From contig PDSJ01000014.1 in the NCBI GenBank assembly GCA_002748425.1, forward strand, positions 62,001 through 126,000: a stretch of 64,000 bases of DNA, in the 5' to 3' direction. Below are positions 51,638 to 60,299 of the stretch, piece by piece. The DNA comes from a candidate division KSB3 bacterium (lineage in GTDB: Bacteria > Moduliflexota > Moduliflexia > Moduliflexales > Moduliflexaceae). Within the stretch, counting starts at the first letter, position 1; every line of letters starts with the position of its first letter. A program made the position numbers and the translations under genes. The notes beneath the pieces are model-generated. The model ran no database searches and had not been told where the DNA came from. It saw only the letters and a list, made by a program, of their open reading frames with translations.

Positions 51638-52453
51638 ATGAGTTATGAAATACATGATTTCAGGAAAGATGTCATTGAGCGGAGTTATAATACCCCGGTA
51701 TTAGTAGATTTCTGGGCGGAGTGGTGCGCTCCCTGCCGGATACTGGGACCAACATTGGAGGCGCTGGCTGCACAGGCCGGAGGAGAATGGGGACTGGCTA
51801 AGGTGAATACAGAGGTCCACCGTGAGCTAGCGGCTGAATATGGTATACAGAGTATTCCGAATGTCAAGTTGTTTGTGGATGGTGAGGTCCGGGACGAATT
51901 TGTCGGCGTTATGCCTGAAGAGACGATCCGTAAGTGGTTGAAAAATGCGTTACCCAGTAAATTCCGTCAACAGATCGCAGAGGCGAGGTCGTTGCTGTCA
52001 CAAGATCGGCTGGAAGATGCAAAAGCCGTTTTACAGGACGTTCTTGAGCAGGATAATGGCAATGAGGACGCTCGAGTTCTGCTGGCGACGGCTTTACTGT
52101 TTTCTGATTATTCTGACGCTGCCGAGCGCGTGAAAGACATCAGCCCGGCGTCGGATTTTGCGCAGGCCGCCGACGCCATCACAACGATTGCAGAGCTGTT
52201 TGAACTGCGCAGGCATATAGAGACGCTGCCTGAATCCGACGTGAAAGAAGATTTTGTCGAAGGGCTGAATCTCTTATACAGGCGGGAGTTTGATGGAGCA
52301 CTGACGAAATTTATCACTGTGCTGTCTGTTCGGCGTTCATATCACGATAACGCTGCAAAAAAAGCCTGTGTTGCCATTTTTAATTTTCTTGGGCAGGATC
52401 ATGAAATCAGTCAAAAGCATCGCCGTGATTTCAGCAGTACCCTTTATGCATAG
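51638..52453 (+). CDS. Thioredoxin-TPR protein (CnoX/YbbN-like)
   Basis: 271 aa. An N-terminal thioredoxin fold has the active site DFWAEWCAPCRILGP and cis-Pro region IQSIPNVKLFVDG. Residues 110-270 are TPR-like (ARSLLSQDRLEDAKAVLQDV, EDARVLLATALLF). CnoX-type proteins hold unfolded proteins and protect cysteines under oxidative stress. WCAPC gives it a potentially active redox pair, unlike the E. coli SxxC form. SD GAGGGAG before ATG 51638. Fourteen bases separate it from znuC. Confidence 0.92.
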   Translation: MSYEIHDFRKDVIERSYNTPVLVDFWAEWCAPCRILGPTLEALAAQAGGEWGLAKVNTEVHRELAAEYGIQSIPNVKLFVDGEVRDEFVGVMPEETIRKWLKNALPSKFRQQIAEARSLLSQDRLEDAKAVLQDVLEQDNGNEDARVLLATALLFSDYSDAAERVKDISPASDFAQAADAITTIAELFELRRHIETLPESDVKEDFVEGLNLLYRREFDGALTKFITVLSVRRSYHDNAAKKACVAIFNFLGQDHEISQKHRRDFSSTLYA

Positions 52454-52467
52454 CTTGTGAGAACAAG

Positions 52468-53223
52468 ATGAGTTCTGAAATCGCAAGATTAGACAATGTG
52501 AGCGTGCGTTACGGCAATGTAACGGCACTTGAACATGTCGATTTCCATCTGGATCCCTTGGATTTTGTGAGTGTGATCGGTCCGAATGGCGGCGGGAAAA
52601 CGACCTTTCTCAAGGTACTGCTCGGTTTGTTGATCCCCCAGGAGGGAACGGTTCAGGTCTTAGGACAAGAGCCAGCCTTGAGTCGGCGGTTGGTCGGGTA
52701 TGTGCCCCAGCAGGTCACCCTTGACAAAGATTTCCCGATCAGCGTGTGGGACGTGACGCTCATGGGACGTTTGGGAATAGCAGGGTGGCCGAAAAAATAC
52801 TCGGCTGAAGATCGTGAGATCGTTGCCGGGGCCTTGCAGAAAGTCAAGCTCTATGATTTGCGGGAGCGCCGGATCGGAAATCTTTCCGGAGGACAGCAGC
52901 AGCGTGTGCTGATCGCCCGCGCTCTGGTGGCGAAGCCGGCATTGCTCCTTCTGGATGAGCCCACTGCTAGTGTAGATAGTGAGATCAAACAGGACATTTA
53001 CGAATTATTGCTGGAGCTTAATGAAACACTCACGATCGTCATCGTTTCGCATGATATCGGCGTCGTGTCCAGCTATACTAAAACGATTGCCTGTTTGAAC
53101 CGAACCCTTGTCTATCACGACGACAAAGACATCAGTCCGGAAATGTTAGCGGCAACCTATCAATGTCCGGTGGATCTTATCGCGCACGGCGTACCGCATC
53201 GTGTGCTGACCCGTCACCCCTAA
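52468..53223 (+). CDS. znuC: Metal ABC importer ATPase (ZnuC/MntB family)
   Basis: 251 aa single ABC domain: Walker A GPNGGGKTTFLK, Q-loop YVPQQV, signature NLSGGQQQRVLIARALVA, Walker B LLLLDEPTASVD and switch SHD. Energises uptake of zinc or manganese in the cytoplasm. It is closely followed by the permease gene. The binding protein (ZnuA) is not adjacent and not in this window. Confidence 0.92.
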   Translation: MSSEIARLDNVSVRYGNVTALEHVDFHLDPLDFVSVIGPNGGGKTTFLKVLLGLLIPQEGTVQVLGQEPALSRRLVGYVPQQVTLDKDFPISVWDVTLMGRLGIAGWPKKYSAEDREIVAGALQKVKLYDLRERRIGNLSGGQQQRVLIARALVAKPALLLLDEPTASVDSEIKQDIYELLLELNETLTIVIVSHDIGVVSSYTKTIACLNRTLVYHDDKDISPEMLAATYQCPVDLIAHGVPHRVLTRHP

Positions 53224-53263
53224 GCCTGCTTCCGGCTCAGGGACGAGAAAAGAAAAAAAAGAA

Positions 53264-54073
53264 ATGCTTGAGGCCTTACAATTCGAGTTTATGCGTCATG
53301 CCGTGTTAGCCGGCATGCTCGTCAGCATCGCCTGCGGCGTCATCGGCTCTTATGTTGTCGTGAACCGGACGGTCTTTATCAGCGGGGGCATCGCTCATGC
53401 GGCCTATGGAGGCATCGGTTTGGGATATTACCTCGGTCTCGATCCGATGCTGACGGCGATACCTTTCAGCCTGTCGGCTGCTATGCTAATGGGGATGATC
53501 CAGTACCGGACGCGGCAAAAATCCGACACATTGATCGGGGTGCTCTGGGCAATCGGCATGGCGCTCGGTATTATCTGTATTGATCTGACGCCAGGCTATG
53601 CTGCCGATCTGATGACCTATCTTTTCGGCAGCATTCTGGCAGTCCCTCGTTCCAGTATCTGGGCGATGCTGGCGATGGACACTGTGATCCTCGTTGGCGT
53701 ATATGTGTTCTATAACGAATTTTTGGCATTATCTTTTGATTGGGAATATGCCGAAGTCCTTTCGCTGCCAGTTGAACGGCTGCATCTTCTGCAACTCGGG
53801 CTCACTGCTTTGACTGTGGTGTTGACGATGCGCATCGTTGGCTTGATTATGGTGATCGCATTGCTGACGATCCCTCCGGCGATTTGCCTGCAATTTACGC
53901 GAAAGCTGCATCACACCATGATCTTGTCGTCGATTGTGGGGATTGTGTTTACGTTGATCGGGCTCTGGCTCTCCTATGTCTTTAATCTCAGCTCCGGAGC
54001 GACGATTATCCTTGTTGCTGGTGTCTGTTTTCTCCTGTCAATGCTGTATAGACAGCTCTTCCCCTGTTCGTGA
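53264..54073 (+). CDS. znuB: Metal ABC importer permease (ZnuB family)
   Basis: 269 aa with about eight membrane segments. It begins MLEALQFEFMRHAVLAGMLVSIACG, quoted to MLEALQFEFMRHAVLAG. Typical ABC-3 family stretches are HAAYGGIGLGYYLG, the TRQKSDTLIGVLWAIGMALG region and VALLTIPPAICLQF near the end (IALLTIPPA as encoded). It pairs with ZnuC 40 bp upstream. The SD is weak (AAAAGAAA). Whether the metal is zinc, manganese or iron is not decided by sequence. Confidence 0.92.
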   Translation: MLEALQFEFMRHAVLAGMLVSIACGVIGSYVVVNRTVFISGGIAHAAYGGIGLGYYLGLDPMLTAIPFSLSAAMLMGMIQYRTRQKSDTLIGVLWAIGMALGIICIDLTPGYAADLMTYLFGSILAVPRSSIWAMLAMDTVILVGVYVFYNEFLALSFDWEYAEVLSLPVERLHLLQLGLTALTVVLTMRIVGLIMVIALLTIPPAICLQFTRKLHHTMILSSIVGIVFTLIGLWLSYVFNLSSGATIILVAGVCFLLSMLYRQLFPCS

Positions 54074-54219
54074 GTAGCAGTTCCGGAACCTGAAGCAAAA
54101 AAAAGATATTTTCCGGCTTGACTTTTCGTTACATGGCACAAAAGCATACTATGGTTATTTGTGTTGTGAGGAAAATACACATGCGTTTCATATTTCATCT
54201 TTCGTGAGGAGCTTCGATA

Positions 54220-54720
54220 ATGGCAGAAATTACATTACAGGGCAATCTGATTCATACTTGCGGCGAACTTCCGGCTGTCGGCAGCAATGCGCCGGATTTT
54301 ACGCTCACGAAAACCGATCTTGTTGATGTCTCGTTACAAGACTATCGTGGTAAAAAAATCGTGTTGAATATCTTTCCCAGTATCGATACGTCTGTCTGTG
54401 CCGCCTCGGTGCGGAAGTTTAATGAAGAAGTACAGCAACTTGAGAATACTGTTGTCCTGTGCGTGTCGTTGGATTTACCTTTTGCGCACGGGCGTTTTTG
54501 CGGGGCAGAAGGGCTGGAAGATGTTATTCCGGTCAGTGAATTGCATGAACGCGGCTTTGGCGAGGATTACGGTGTCAGGATCGTTGACGGAGCGTTAAAA
54601 GGTCTTCTGGCGCGAGCTGTTGTGGCGATCGATGAAAAGGGGACAGTCTTGTATACTGAGCAGGTTCCGGAAATCGCCCAAGAGCCGAATTATGCAGCGG
54701 CCTTACAGACCTTAGCGTAA
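54220..54720 (+). CDS. tpx: Thiol peroxidase (atypical 2-Cys peroxiredoxin)
   Basis: 166 aa. Reduces hydrogen and organic peroxides with thioredoxin as donor. The peroxidatic cysteine is in FPSIDTSVCAASVRKF and the resolving cysteine in GRFCGAEGLEDVIP. Start VTLQGN-like ITLQGN and end are normal for Tpx. SD GAGGAG before ATG 54220. Near the thioredoxin-TPR gene, which fits an oxidative-stress cluster. It converges with mtnA over a shared hairpin. Confidence 0.96.
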   Translation: MAEITLQGNLIHTCGELPAVGSNAPDFTLTKTDLVDVSLQDYRGKKIVLNIFPSIDTSVCAASVRKFNEEVQQLENTVVLCVSLDLPFAHGRFCGAEGLEDVIPVSELHERGFGEDYGVRIVDGALKGLLARAVVAIDEKGTVLYTEQVPEIAQEPNYAAALQTLA

Positions 54721-54740
54721 ATACAGAAAATCGTCTCTCC

Positions 54741-54770
54741 GGAGCGCCTCAGACATTACACAGGCGCTCC
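54741..54770. terminator. Shared hairpin between convergent tpx and mtnA
   Basis: GGAGCGCCT (54741-54749) pairs with AGGCGCTCC (54762-54770) around a 12-base loop. There is no strong T-run, but the position between two converging stops fits a two-way terminator. Confidence 0.65.
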
Positions 54771-54802
54771 ATGATGTCGCATGTGAAAATGTGTCAGCGG
54801 TC

Positions 54803-55846
54803 TCACGCCAATACACTCTTCAAATTCTCTGTGTAAGGTGCTTTGACAATCCCTCTTTCCGTCACAATTGCCGTGACAAATTCGTTCGGCGTCACATCGA
54901 ACGCCGGATTAAAGACCTTCACGCCCTTCGGGGCAATCTGATGACCGTACCAGTGGGTGATCTCTTCCCGTGCCCGCTCTTCAATCGGGATATCCCTGCC
55001 GCTGGGGCAATTCATGTCGATCGTCGGGGTCGGCGCAGCGATATAGACCGGAATGCCAAAGTGCCTGGCGAGAATTGCTACGGACATGGTCCCGATTTTA
55101 TTCGCAACATCGCCGTTGGCAGCAACACGATCCGTGCCGGTAATGACGGCGTCGATCTTACCCTGCGACATCACGACGCCAGCCATATTATCGCAGATCA
55201 GGGTGACATCGATGCCGGATTCGTGCAGCTCGTAGCTGGTTAAACGAGCCCCTTGCAGATAGGGACGGGTTTCGTCAGCATAGACCTGTAAGTTCCAGCC
55301 TTTCTCCTGAGCCAGATAGATCGGCGAAGTGGCTGTGCCGTAATAACCGGTCGCCAGGATTCCAGCATTGCAGTGTGTCAGAATCGTCATTCCATCATCC
55401 AGCAGCGAGAGCAGATTTTCGCCGATTTTTCGGTTGATCCTGCGATCTTCTTCATGGATATTCAGCGCTTCCTGCCCCAGAATGCGTTGTTTTTCCGCAA
55501 CGCTCTTATCGTGTAAGGGATCGACTTTGGCGATCATGCGATCGATAGCCCAAAAAAGATTGACGGCAGTAGGGCGCGATTTCGCCAGATACTCGCCGTT
55601 TTTCCTGAGCGTGGACATGAAAGCGTCATGCGGCATTTCATCCAGATCTTTAATCGCGATATACATGCCGTAGCCCGCAGCGATTCCGATTAAGGGCGCC
55701 CCACGCAGCTCCATGTCTTGGATGGCATGGAAGACGTCTTCGACAGTCGATTTCGGGTTATACTCCGTTACGGCAGGAAGTTTAATCTGATTTAAGACAT
55801 GCAAAACCCCGTCTTTCCACTCGATATGTTTAAGAAATTCTTGCAC
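54803..55846 (-). CDS. mtnA: S-methyl-5-thioribose-1-phosphate isomerase
   Basis: 347 aa. Converts methylthioribose-1-phosphate to the ribulose form in methionine salvage. Typical stretches are RGAPLIGIAAGYG, SRPTAVNLFWAIDRM, ILTHCNAGILATGYYGTA (catalytic Cys) and VITGTDRVAANGDVANKIGT (catalytic Asp). Start GTG 55846 has AGGGAGAG upstream and gives the family's usual length. An ATG at 55924 would add an unrelated 26 residues. No other salvage genes are adjacent; metH elsewhere in the window serves the same amino acid. Confidence 0.95.
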   Translation of the reverse strand: MQEFLKHIEWKDGVLHVLNQIKLPAVTEYNPKSTVEDVFHAIQDMELRGAPLIGIAAGYGMYIAIKDLDEMPHDAFMSTLRKNGEYLAKSRPTAVNLFWAIDRMIAKVDPLHDKSVAEKQRILGQEALNIHEEDRRINRKIGENLLSLLDDGMTILTHCNAGILATGYYGTATSPIYLAQEKGWNLQVYADETRPYLQGARLTSYELHESGIDVTLICDNMAGVVMSQGKIDAVITGTDRVAANGDVANKIGTMSVAILARHFGIPVYIAAPTPTIDMNCPSGRDIPIEERAREEITHWYGHQIAPKGVKVFNPAFDVTPNEFVTAIVTERGIVKAPYTENLKSVLA

Positions 55847-56071
55847 AGTATCTCTCCCTGATTCCTGGAAATTGATATTTGTTTGACGAGAACGATTCAA
55901 TGTTGAAAGGATACGCACAAACACTGAATTTTTGTCAAATATTTTTCAGCGGAGTGACAAAAAGGTCAGCATACAGTCGCAGGAAACGTACATGGCCTTA
56001 AACATGAATTGGGAACGGGTTGCCTTGCTGGAAGGAAGCAATTGTATGGAGACAGTCTTCGACTTGTGTGA

Positions 56072-56110
56072 AGAACAAAACAAGCTGGGGAAACAGTCCC
56101 CCCAGCTTTT
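56072..56110 (-). terminator. Intrinsic terminator of the rbs-like operon (system 2)
   Basis: Minus strand: AAGCTGGGG (56108-56100), loop, CCCCAGCTT (56090-56082), then GTTTTGTTC. It lies 30 bp after the binding-protein stop. Confidence 0.8.
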
Positions 56111-56138
56111 CATACGACAGTGTGTGATGCGTGGCAGC

Positions 56139-57059
56139 CTACAGACTTTCAGGTGTCACGAAATAGGATTCGACTTCATATGTATTTTCAGGTGTGAAGT
56201 TCGGATCATTAAGAATCTTTGTGCCGATTTCAACAGCTTCTTTAACGCAGAGCGGATAAATCACCGTGCAGGCCAGGATGCCTTCTTTAACGTATTTCTG
56301 TCCTTCATCTTTGAGACCGTCAACACCGATGAAAATCATCTCTTTTTCGCGGCCTTTTTCTTTGGCTGCCAGGTACGCGCCATAGGCCATCGGATCGTTG
56401 TGCCCGTACACAATGTCGATTTTCTCAACTGCGTTCAACGCTTCAGTCATGCGATCCACGGCTTCGGGCTGAAACCAGTTGGCAGTGGCGGTATGCACGG
56501 CTTTAATATTCGGATATTTGGCAACCACATCCCAGAAGCCGGCGTGACGATTCAGTGCACCTTCAACACCTTTCATCCCCTCGATTTCTACAATACTGCC
56601 TTTTGGCTCGCCATATTTTTCCGTGAGATAATCCACTGCAAATTGACCAGCTACCTGGCCAATCTTTCTGTTATCGGAACGGATATACGTTGTCCAGTTC
56701 GGCTCGATGATGTCACGCTCCAGGCAGATTGTCGGAATACCGGCATCGATGGCTTGTCCCATGACTTTTGCCAGAGAGTCGCGTTGCAGGGGAGCCACGA
56801 TTAACAAATCCGGTTCCTGACGGATGGCTGTTTCGATTTGACTGATCTGACGAGCAGCATCGGCCTGACCGTCAAGAATCTGGAGTTCCGTACCCGGGAC
56901 TTGAGCCCAGAGTTCTTCCATCAATTTATTCTGGGCGGCGCGATAGGGCTCTCCGAAATTACACTGGCTGAAGATCACCAGTTTATCTTCCGCAAAACTC
57001 TGCCCGGCCCAAAAAAGACACATGACGACTAACATAAGAATACCTGCGTTCTTTAACAT
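56139..57059 (-). CDS. RbsB-type periplasmic sugar-binding protein (system 2)
   Basis: 306 aa. A signal peptide (MLKNAGILMLVVMCLFWAGQ..., cleavage after SFA) precedes a type I binding fold: VIFSQCNFGEPYRAAQNKLM, QILDGQADAARQISQIE, LIVAPLQRDS, PTICLERDI, VYGHNDPMAYGAYLAAKEKG and FIGVDGLKDEGQKYV. It belongs to the ribose/allose/other-sugar group; the ligand is not predictable. GGAGGAG before ATG 57059 fixes the start; an ATG at 57113 has none. It is the last gene of the ATPase-permease-binding-protein operon. Confidence 0.93.
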   Translation of the reverse strand: MLKNAGILMLVVMCLFWAGQSFAEDKLVIFSQCNFGEPYRAAQNKLMEELWAQVPGTELQILDGQADAARQISQIETAIRQEPDLLIVAPLQRDSLAKVMGQAIDAGIPTICLERDIIEPNWTTYIRSDNRKIGQVAGQFAVDYLTEKYGEPKGSIVEIEGMKGVEGALNRHAGFWDVVAKYPNIKAVHTATANWFQPEAVDRMTEALNAVEKIDIVYGHNDPMAYGAYLAAKEKGREKEMIFIGVDGLKDEGQKYVKEGILACTVIYPLCVKEAVEIGTKILNDPNFTPENTYEVESYFVTPESL

Positions 57060-57226
57060 GGACAACTCCTCCTGTTTGTGGCCGTTGTCACGAATATGAT
57101 CTTCATGCTTCACATGGATTCCATCTTCGCAACACGACTTTTTCGTTTACAGAAACATTATCATTTATGAACGTCTAGCCCTGGTAAACTAAAATGCACA
57201 ATTTCAGCTTACCATCTCTTTAGGCC

Positions 57227-57256
57227 GTACATGCACGTTGCCGGCGTGCCGCGTAC
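57227..57256 (-). terminator. Intercistronic stem-loop between permease and binding protein
   Basis: GTAC and GCACG on the left (57227-57237) pair with CGTGC and GTAC on the right (57245-57256), with a small internal loop. It lies in the 273-bp gap and may stabilise the binding-protein mRNA. Confidence 0.5.
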
Positions 57257-57332
57257 TGCCTAAAACTCTTACACTCAGAGGCGGTCCTTTTCAGCTTTTG
57301 ACAGCCGCTCTCCTGAGACTGCGTACTTGGCG

Positions 57333-58391
57333 TTATGCTTTCCGGGTCTTCTGCTGTGAAGCGACCGCCAGCAGAATAATGACTGCCATAATGACACGCT
57401 GAATGTTAAAATCGACATTATTCAAACCAAGAATGTTCGTCAAAATTCCCACAATGAGCGCTCCGATAACCGTCCCCGGGATCGTCCCTGAGCCTCCTGC
57501 CAAATTTGTGCCGCCGATTGCCGCCACTGAAATGACGTCCAGTTCCATTCCGATTCCAGTGTTCGGATCGCCGGTGGTGGTACGGGCAGCCAGGAGAATA
57601 CCGGCCACGCCGGCCATCATGCCAATCAGCGTATACACTGTGACCTGAATGCGTTTAATCGGGAGACCGGCATAGCGCGAGGCCTGGGTATTGCCGCCAA
57701 CGGCCCTGACGTAACGCCCGAACACCGTCTTATGCAGCAGGATGCCGAAAATCAGTGCTGCCAGCAGAAACGCGCCGAGCATAAATTCCTTACTGGAGAA
57801 CCACTCTCCAAAACGCCCGGAGACATCGTCGCCAAGCCCTAAACCCACTCGTTCGTTGTTGACGATCCATCGGGATAAGCCCCGCAACCCGATCATGCCA
57901 GCCAGCGTTACAATAAAAGGCTGAATGCCGAAGTTTGCGATAATCATCCCCTGCAGGAATCCGACAAAGGCCCCTGCGAGAAGTGTCAGAAGGATTGCAA
58001 TGCTGATATGCACCGGAATGCTGAACCCTGGTGACCACCATTGGAGCAGCATGGCAACAATGACACCGGTCAAAGCGACCGTGCTCCCCACGCTGAGATC
58101 GATACCTCCGGTGATGATCACCAGCGTCATCGCGAGTCCTACCACAGCGACCGGAGCCATACTTCGTAATAAGTCAGTTAAATTTCCCGGCATCAGGAAA
58201 ATCAGATGGCCCTTACGGCTTACCGGGCTGAAAATCACTGCCAGAATGAAAATCACGACCAGGACGATCACCCCCTGGTGTTTAGAGGCAAAGGACATAC
58301 ACCACTTCCAGAACGCGTGCATGTTGATTCCGGATGTTCGTTCTTCTGTTGCGCGCGTCTTTTCCAGCTCGTTTTTATCAAATTCACTCAT
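57333..58391 (-). CDS. RbsC-type sugar ABC importer permease (system 2)
   Basis: 352 aa with about ten membrane segments after a 25-residue charged N-terminus. Family stretches include VIITGGIDLSVGSTVALTGV, the ATPase-coupling sequence QPFIVTLAGMIGLRG and AAIGGTNLAGGSGTIPGTVIG. SD GGAGAAG before ATG 58391. It lies 100 bp after the ATPase gene and is the likely membrane partner of both that ATPase and, by inference, the second ABC-kinase. Confidence 0.94.
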   Translation of the reverse strand: MSEFDKNELEKTRATEERTSGINMHAFWKWCMSFASKHQGVIVLVVIFILAVIFSPVSRKGHLIFLMPGNLTDLLRSMAPVAVVGLAMTLVIITGGIDLSVGSTVALTGVIVAMLLQWWSPGFSIPVHISIAILLTLLAGAFVGFLQGMIIANFGIQPFIVTLAGMIGLRGLSRWIVNNERVGLGLGDDVSGRFGEWFSSKEFMLGAFLLAALIFGILLHKTVFGRYVRAVGGNTQASRYAGLPIKRIQVTVYTLIGMMAGVAGILLAARTTTGDPNTGIGMELDVISVAAIGGTNLAGGSGTIPGTVIGALIVGILTNILGLNNVDFNIQRVIMAVIILLAVASQQKTRKA

Positions 58392-58491
58392 TGCATTTCT
58401 TCTCCATATCCATACGTGTCAACGCACGTGCATCCCTGACCCGGAATGAGACTCCGTGAAAGCGGACAATCGACATGTACTCAACATGCAT

Positions 58492-59979
58492 TTACGGGTT
58501 CTGCCTGGCTGCCGCCAGAACCATAATTTCTTCCTGTGTGGTGTTACGGGCATCCACGATACCCGCATTTCGACCCTCTCGCATCACCATGATGCGGTCG
58601 CAGCAACGCAGCAGTTCCGGCAGTTCTGAGCTGGTCATGATCACCGCTTTTCCTGATGCGGCCAGCCCTTCGATAATTGAGTAAATATCTCCCTTTGCTC
58701 CGACATCCACTCCGCGAGTCGGATCATCCAAAAAGATAATATCCGGATCCACCAGCACCCATCGGCTGAGGAGGACCTTCTGCTGATTCCCGCCGCTCAG
58801 AGAATCGACTGTATGAGCGGGAGACGCGGCTTTCAACATCGTTTTTGCAGCAATATTGTGACAGTCGGCGAACTCGCTGGCAACGTTAATCCATCCGTAT
58901 GTGCTGTAGCGCCTGAGTGAGGACATCGACATATTTTCGTAGACTCCCATTTGCATCATCAAGCCGGAGAGTTTACGGTCTTCCGGTAAGAGTCCGAAGC
59001 CTTTTTCGATTGAATTCCGCGGGGAAACCGGCTTATAAGCCTGACCTTGTAAATGGATTTGGCCTTTCTGAATGGGATCGAGACCGTATAAGGCTTTTCC
59101 AATCTCTGTCCGTCCTGCTCCCACCAGTCCGGCAATGCCGAGCACTTCCCCCTGACGTAAATGGAAGCTGACATTATTGAGGCGTGGAGTTGAAAGACCG
59201 CTTACCCGCAGCACCTCTTTCTCAGAGCAGTGACTCGTGGAGCGCTGCGATTGATCGATATAGCGGCCAACCATCATGTTAATTAATTCATCAATATTGG
59301 TGTCGTTCGTGCTTTTGGTCCCAACGTATTCACCATCGCGCAATACAGTGACGCGATCAGCAATTCTGAAAATTTCATCCATTTTGTGGGACACATAAAT
59401 AATGGCCACACCATGTTGGGTCAGATCCTGGATCAACGCAAACAAATTTTCTACGGCATCATCGGTCAGGGAACTGGTCGACTCATCCATAACAATTAAT
59501 CTGGTCTCGAAACTCAAGGCCCGCGCGATCGCCACCAATTGCATTTCCCCGGTCGAGAGTTCTCCCAGTAAGCTGTTTCCCGGCACATGCCCCAGGCGGA
59601 CTTTTTCCAGAAATGGGCGGCAGAAGTCGGCGCAGCGTTTTCGACTATCAAAGCTGCCTTCTCGAAAGCGCAGATTGCGGAGCACGATATTTTCCTCAAT
59701 CGTCAAATTGCCAAAGAGATCGATTTCCTGAAAGATAATACTGATCCCAAGACGTTGAGCGTCCAGAGGGGAGTCGATCTTAACTGGCCTGCCGTTCCAG
59801 AGGATACGACCACTGTCCGCTCGATGGACTCCGGCAATGACTTTTCCCAGGGTACTTTTCCCGGCTCCGTTTTCTCCCAGCAGGGCGTGAACCTCTCCGC
59901 CATGAATATCCACTTTCACATTATTCAGCGCCTGCACCCCACCGAAATGTTTGCAAATCTGTTCTGCTTGTAGTAGCAT
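58492..59979 (-). CDS. RbsA-type sugar ABC importer ATPase (system 2)
   Basis: 495 aa with two ABC domains. The first has GENGAGKSTL, signature ELSTGEMQLVAIARAL, Walker B LIVMDESTSSL and IIYVSHKMDE. The second has GLVGAGRTEI (reduced Walker A usual for this family), LSGGNQQKVLLSRW and IIFLDDPTRGVDVGAKGDIY. DEST in the first domain is a mild variant of DEPT. ATG 59979 has AGGA eight bases upstream; TTG 59994 is less likely. It is the first gene after a -24/-12 promoter at 60144-60129. Confidence 0.95.
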   Translation of the reverse strand: MLLQAEQICKHFGGVQALNNVKVDIHGGEVHALLGENGAGKSTLGKVIAGVHRADSGRILWNGRPVKIDSPLDAQRLGISIIFQEIDLFGNLTIEENIVLRNLRFREGSFDSRKRCADFCRPFLEKVRLGHVPGNSLLGELSTGEMQLVAIARALSFETRLIVMDESTSSLTDDAVENLFALIQDLTQHGVAIIYVSHKMDEIFRIADRVTVLRDGEYVGTKSTNDTNIDELINMMVGRYIDQSQRSTSHCSEKEVLRVSGLSTPRLNNVSFHLRQGEVLGIAGLVGAGRTEIGKALYGLDPIQKGQIHLQGQAYKPVSPRNSIEKGFGLLPEDRKLSGLMMQMGVYENMSMSSLRRYSTYGWINVASEFADCHNIAAKTMLKAASPAHTVDSLSGGNQQKVLLSRWVLVDPDIIFLDDPTRGVDVGAKGDIYSIIEGLAASGKAVIMTSSELPELLRCCDRIMVMREGRNAGIVDARNTTQEEIMVLAAARQNP

Positions 59980-60128
59980 AGATGAATCCTGCAAAAAAAG
60001 ACGTTCTCAAAAACCCCTTTCCGGGAGGAGGAGAGGCCAGAAGGATACAGTTTCTTGGATATGTCCGTTTCAGGCGTTTCTCAGTATCTCAGCGAGAGAT
60101 GTCAAAACCCGCAACACGTTTCCGTTAT

Positions 60129-60144
60129 AGCATATCCTATGCCA
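60129..60144 (-). promoter_or_regulatory. Sigma-54 (-24/-12) promoter of the system 2 importer operon
   Basis: On the minus strand TGGCATAGGATATGCT has GG and GC separated by exactly 10 bp. It shares TGGCAT and TGCT, at the same spacing, with the system 1 promoter. The start point near 60118 gives a leader of about 140 bases. Confidence 0.8.
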
Positions 60145-60191
60145 GCATCTTTCCATGCCATACACATCAATGTGAAGCGTTGCGTTTACAG

Positions 60192-60200
60192 TGTATTACA
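60192..60200. promoter_or_regulatory. Candidate activator half-palindrome TGTATTACA
   Basis: Symmetrical TGTA-T-TACA within GTGTATTACA, about 50 bp upstream of the -24 box. It resembles GTGTATACA in the system 1 control region. Weak evidence. Confidence 0.3.
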
Positions 60201-60299
60201 AGTAACGGCCAGATATATTAGAGGGAGGACCCCAGTTTGCAGGTCTTACCCGTCTGGGTATTTTTTACTCATCTGGGAAAATAGTTGTTACGCAGCATC

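Larger units (their letters stand above)
59980..60299. other. Control region of the system 2 importer operon
   Basis: This 320-bp stretch holds the sigma-54 promoter (60129-60144), candidate activator sites (TGTATTACA at 60192-60200 and CACAT-CA-ATGTG near 60164) and a small stem TACCC/GGGTA (60247-60260). No gene is seen. Confidence 0.75.

Noticed and set aside
60144..60160. Second -24/-12-like site TGGCATGGAAAGATGCT next to the system 2 promoter
   Set aside because: The gap between GG and GC is 11 bp, one too long; the neighbouring site at 60129-60144 has the correct 10 bp.
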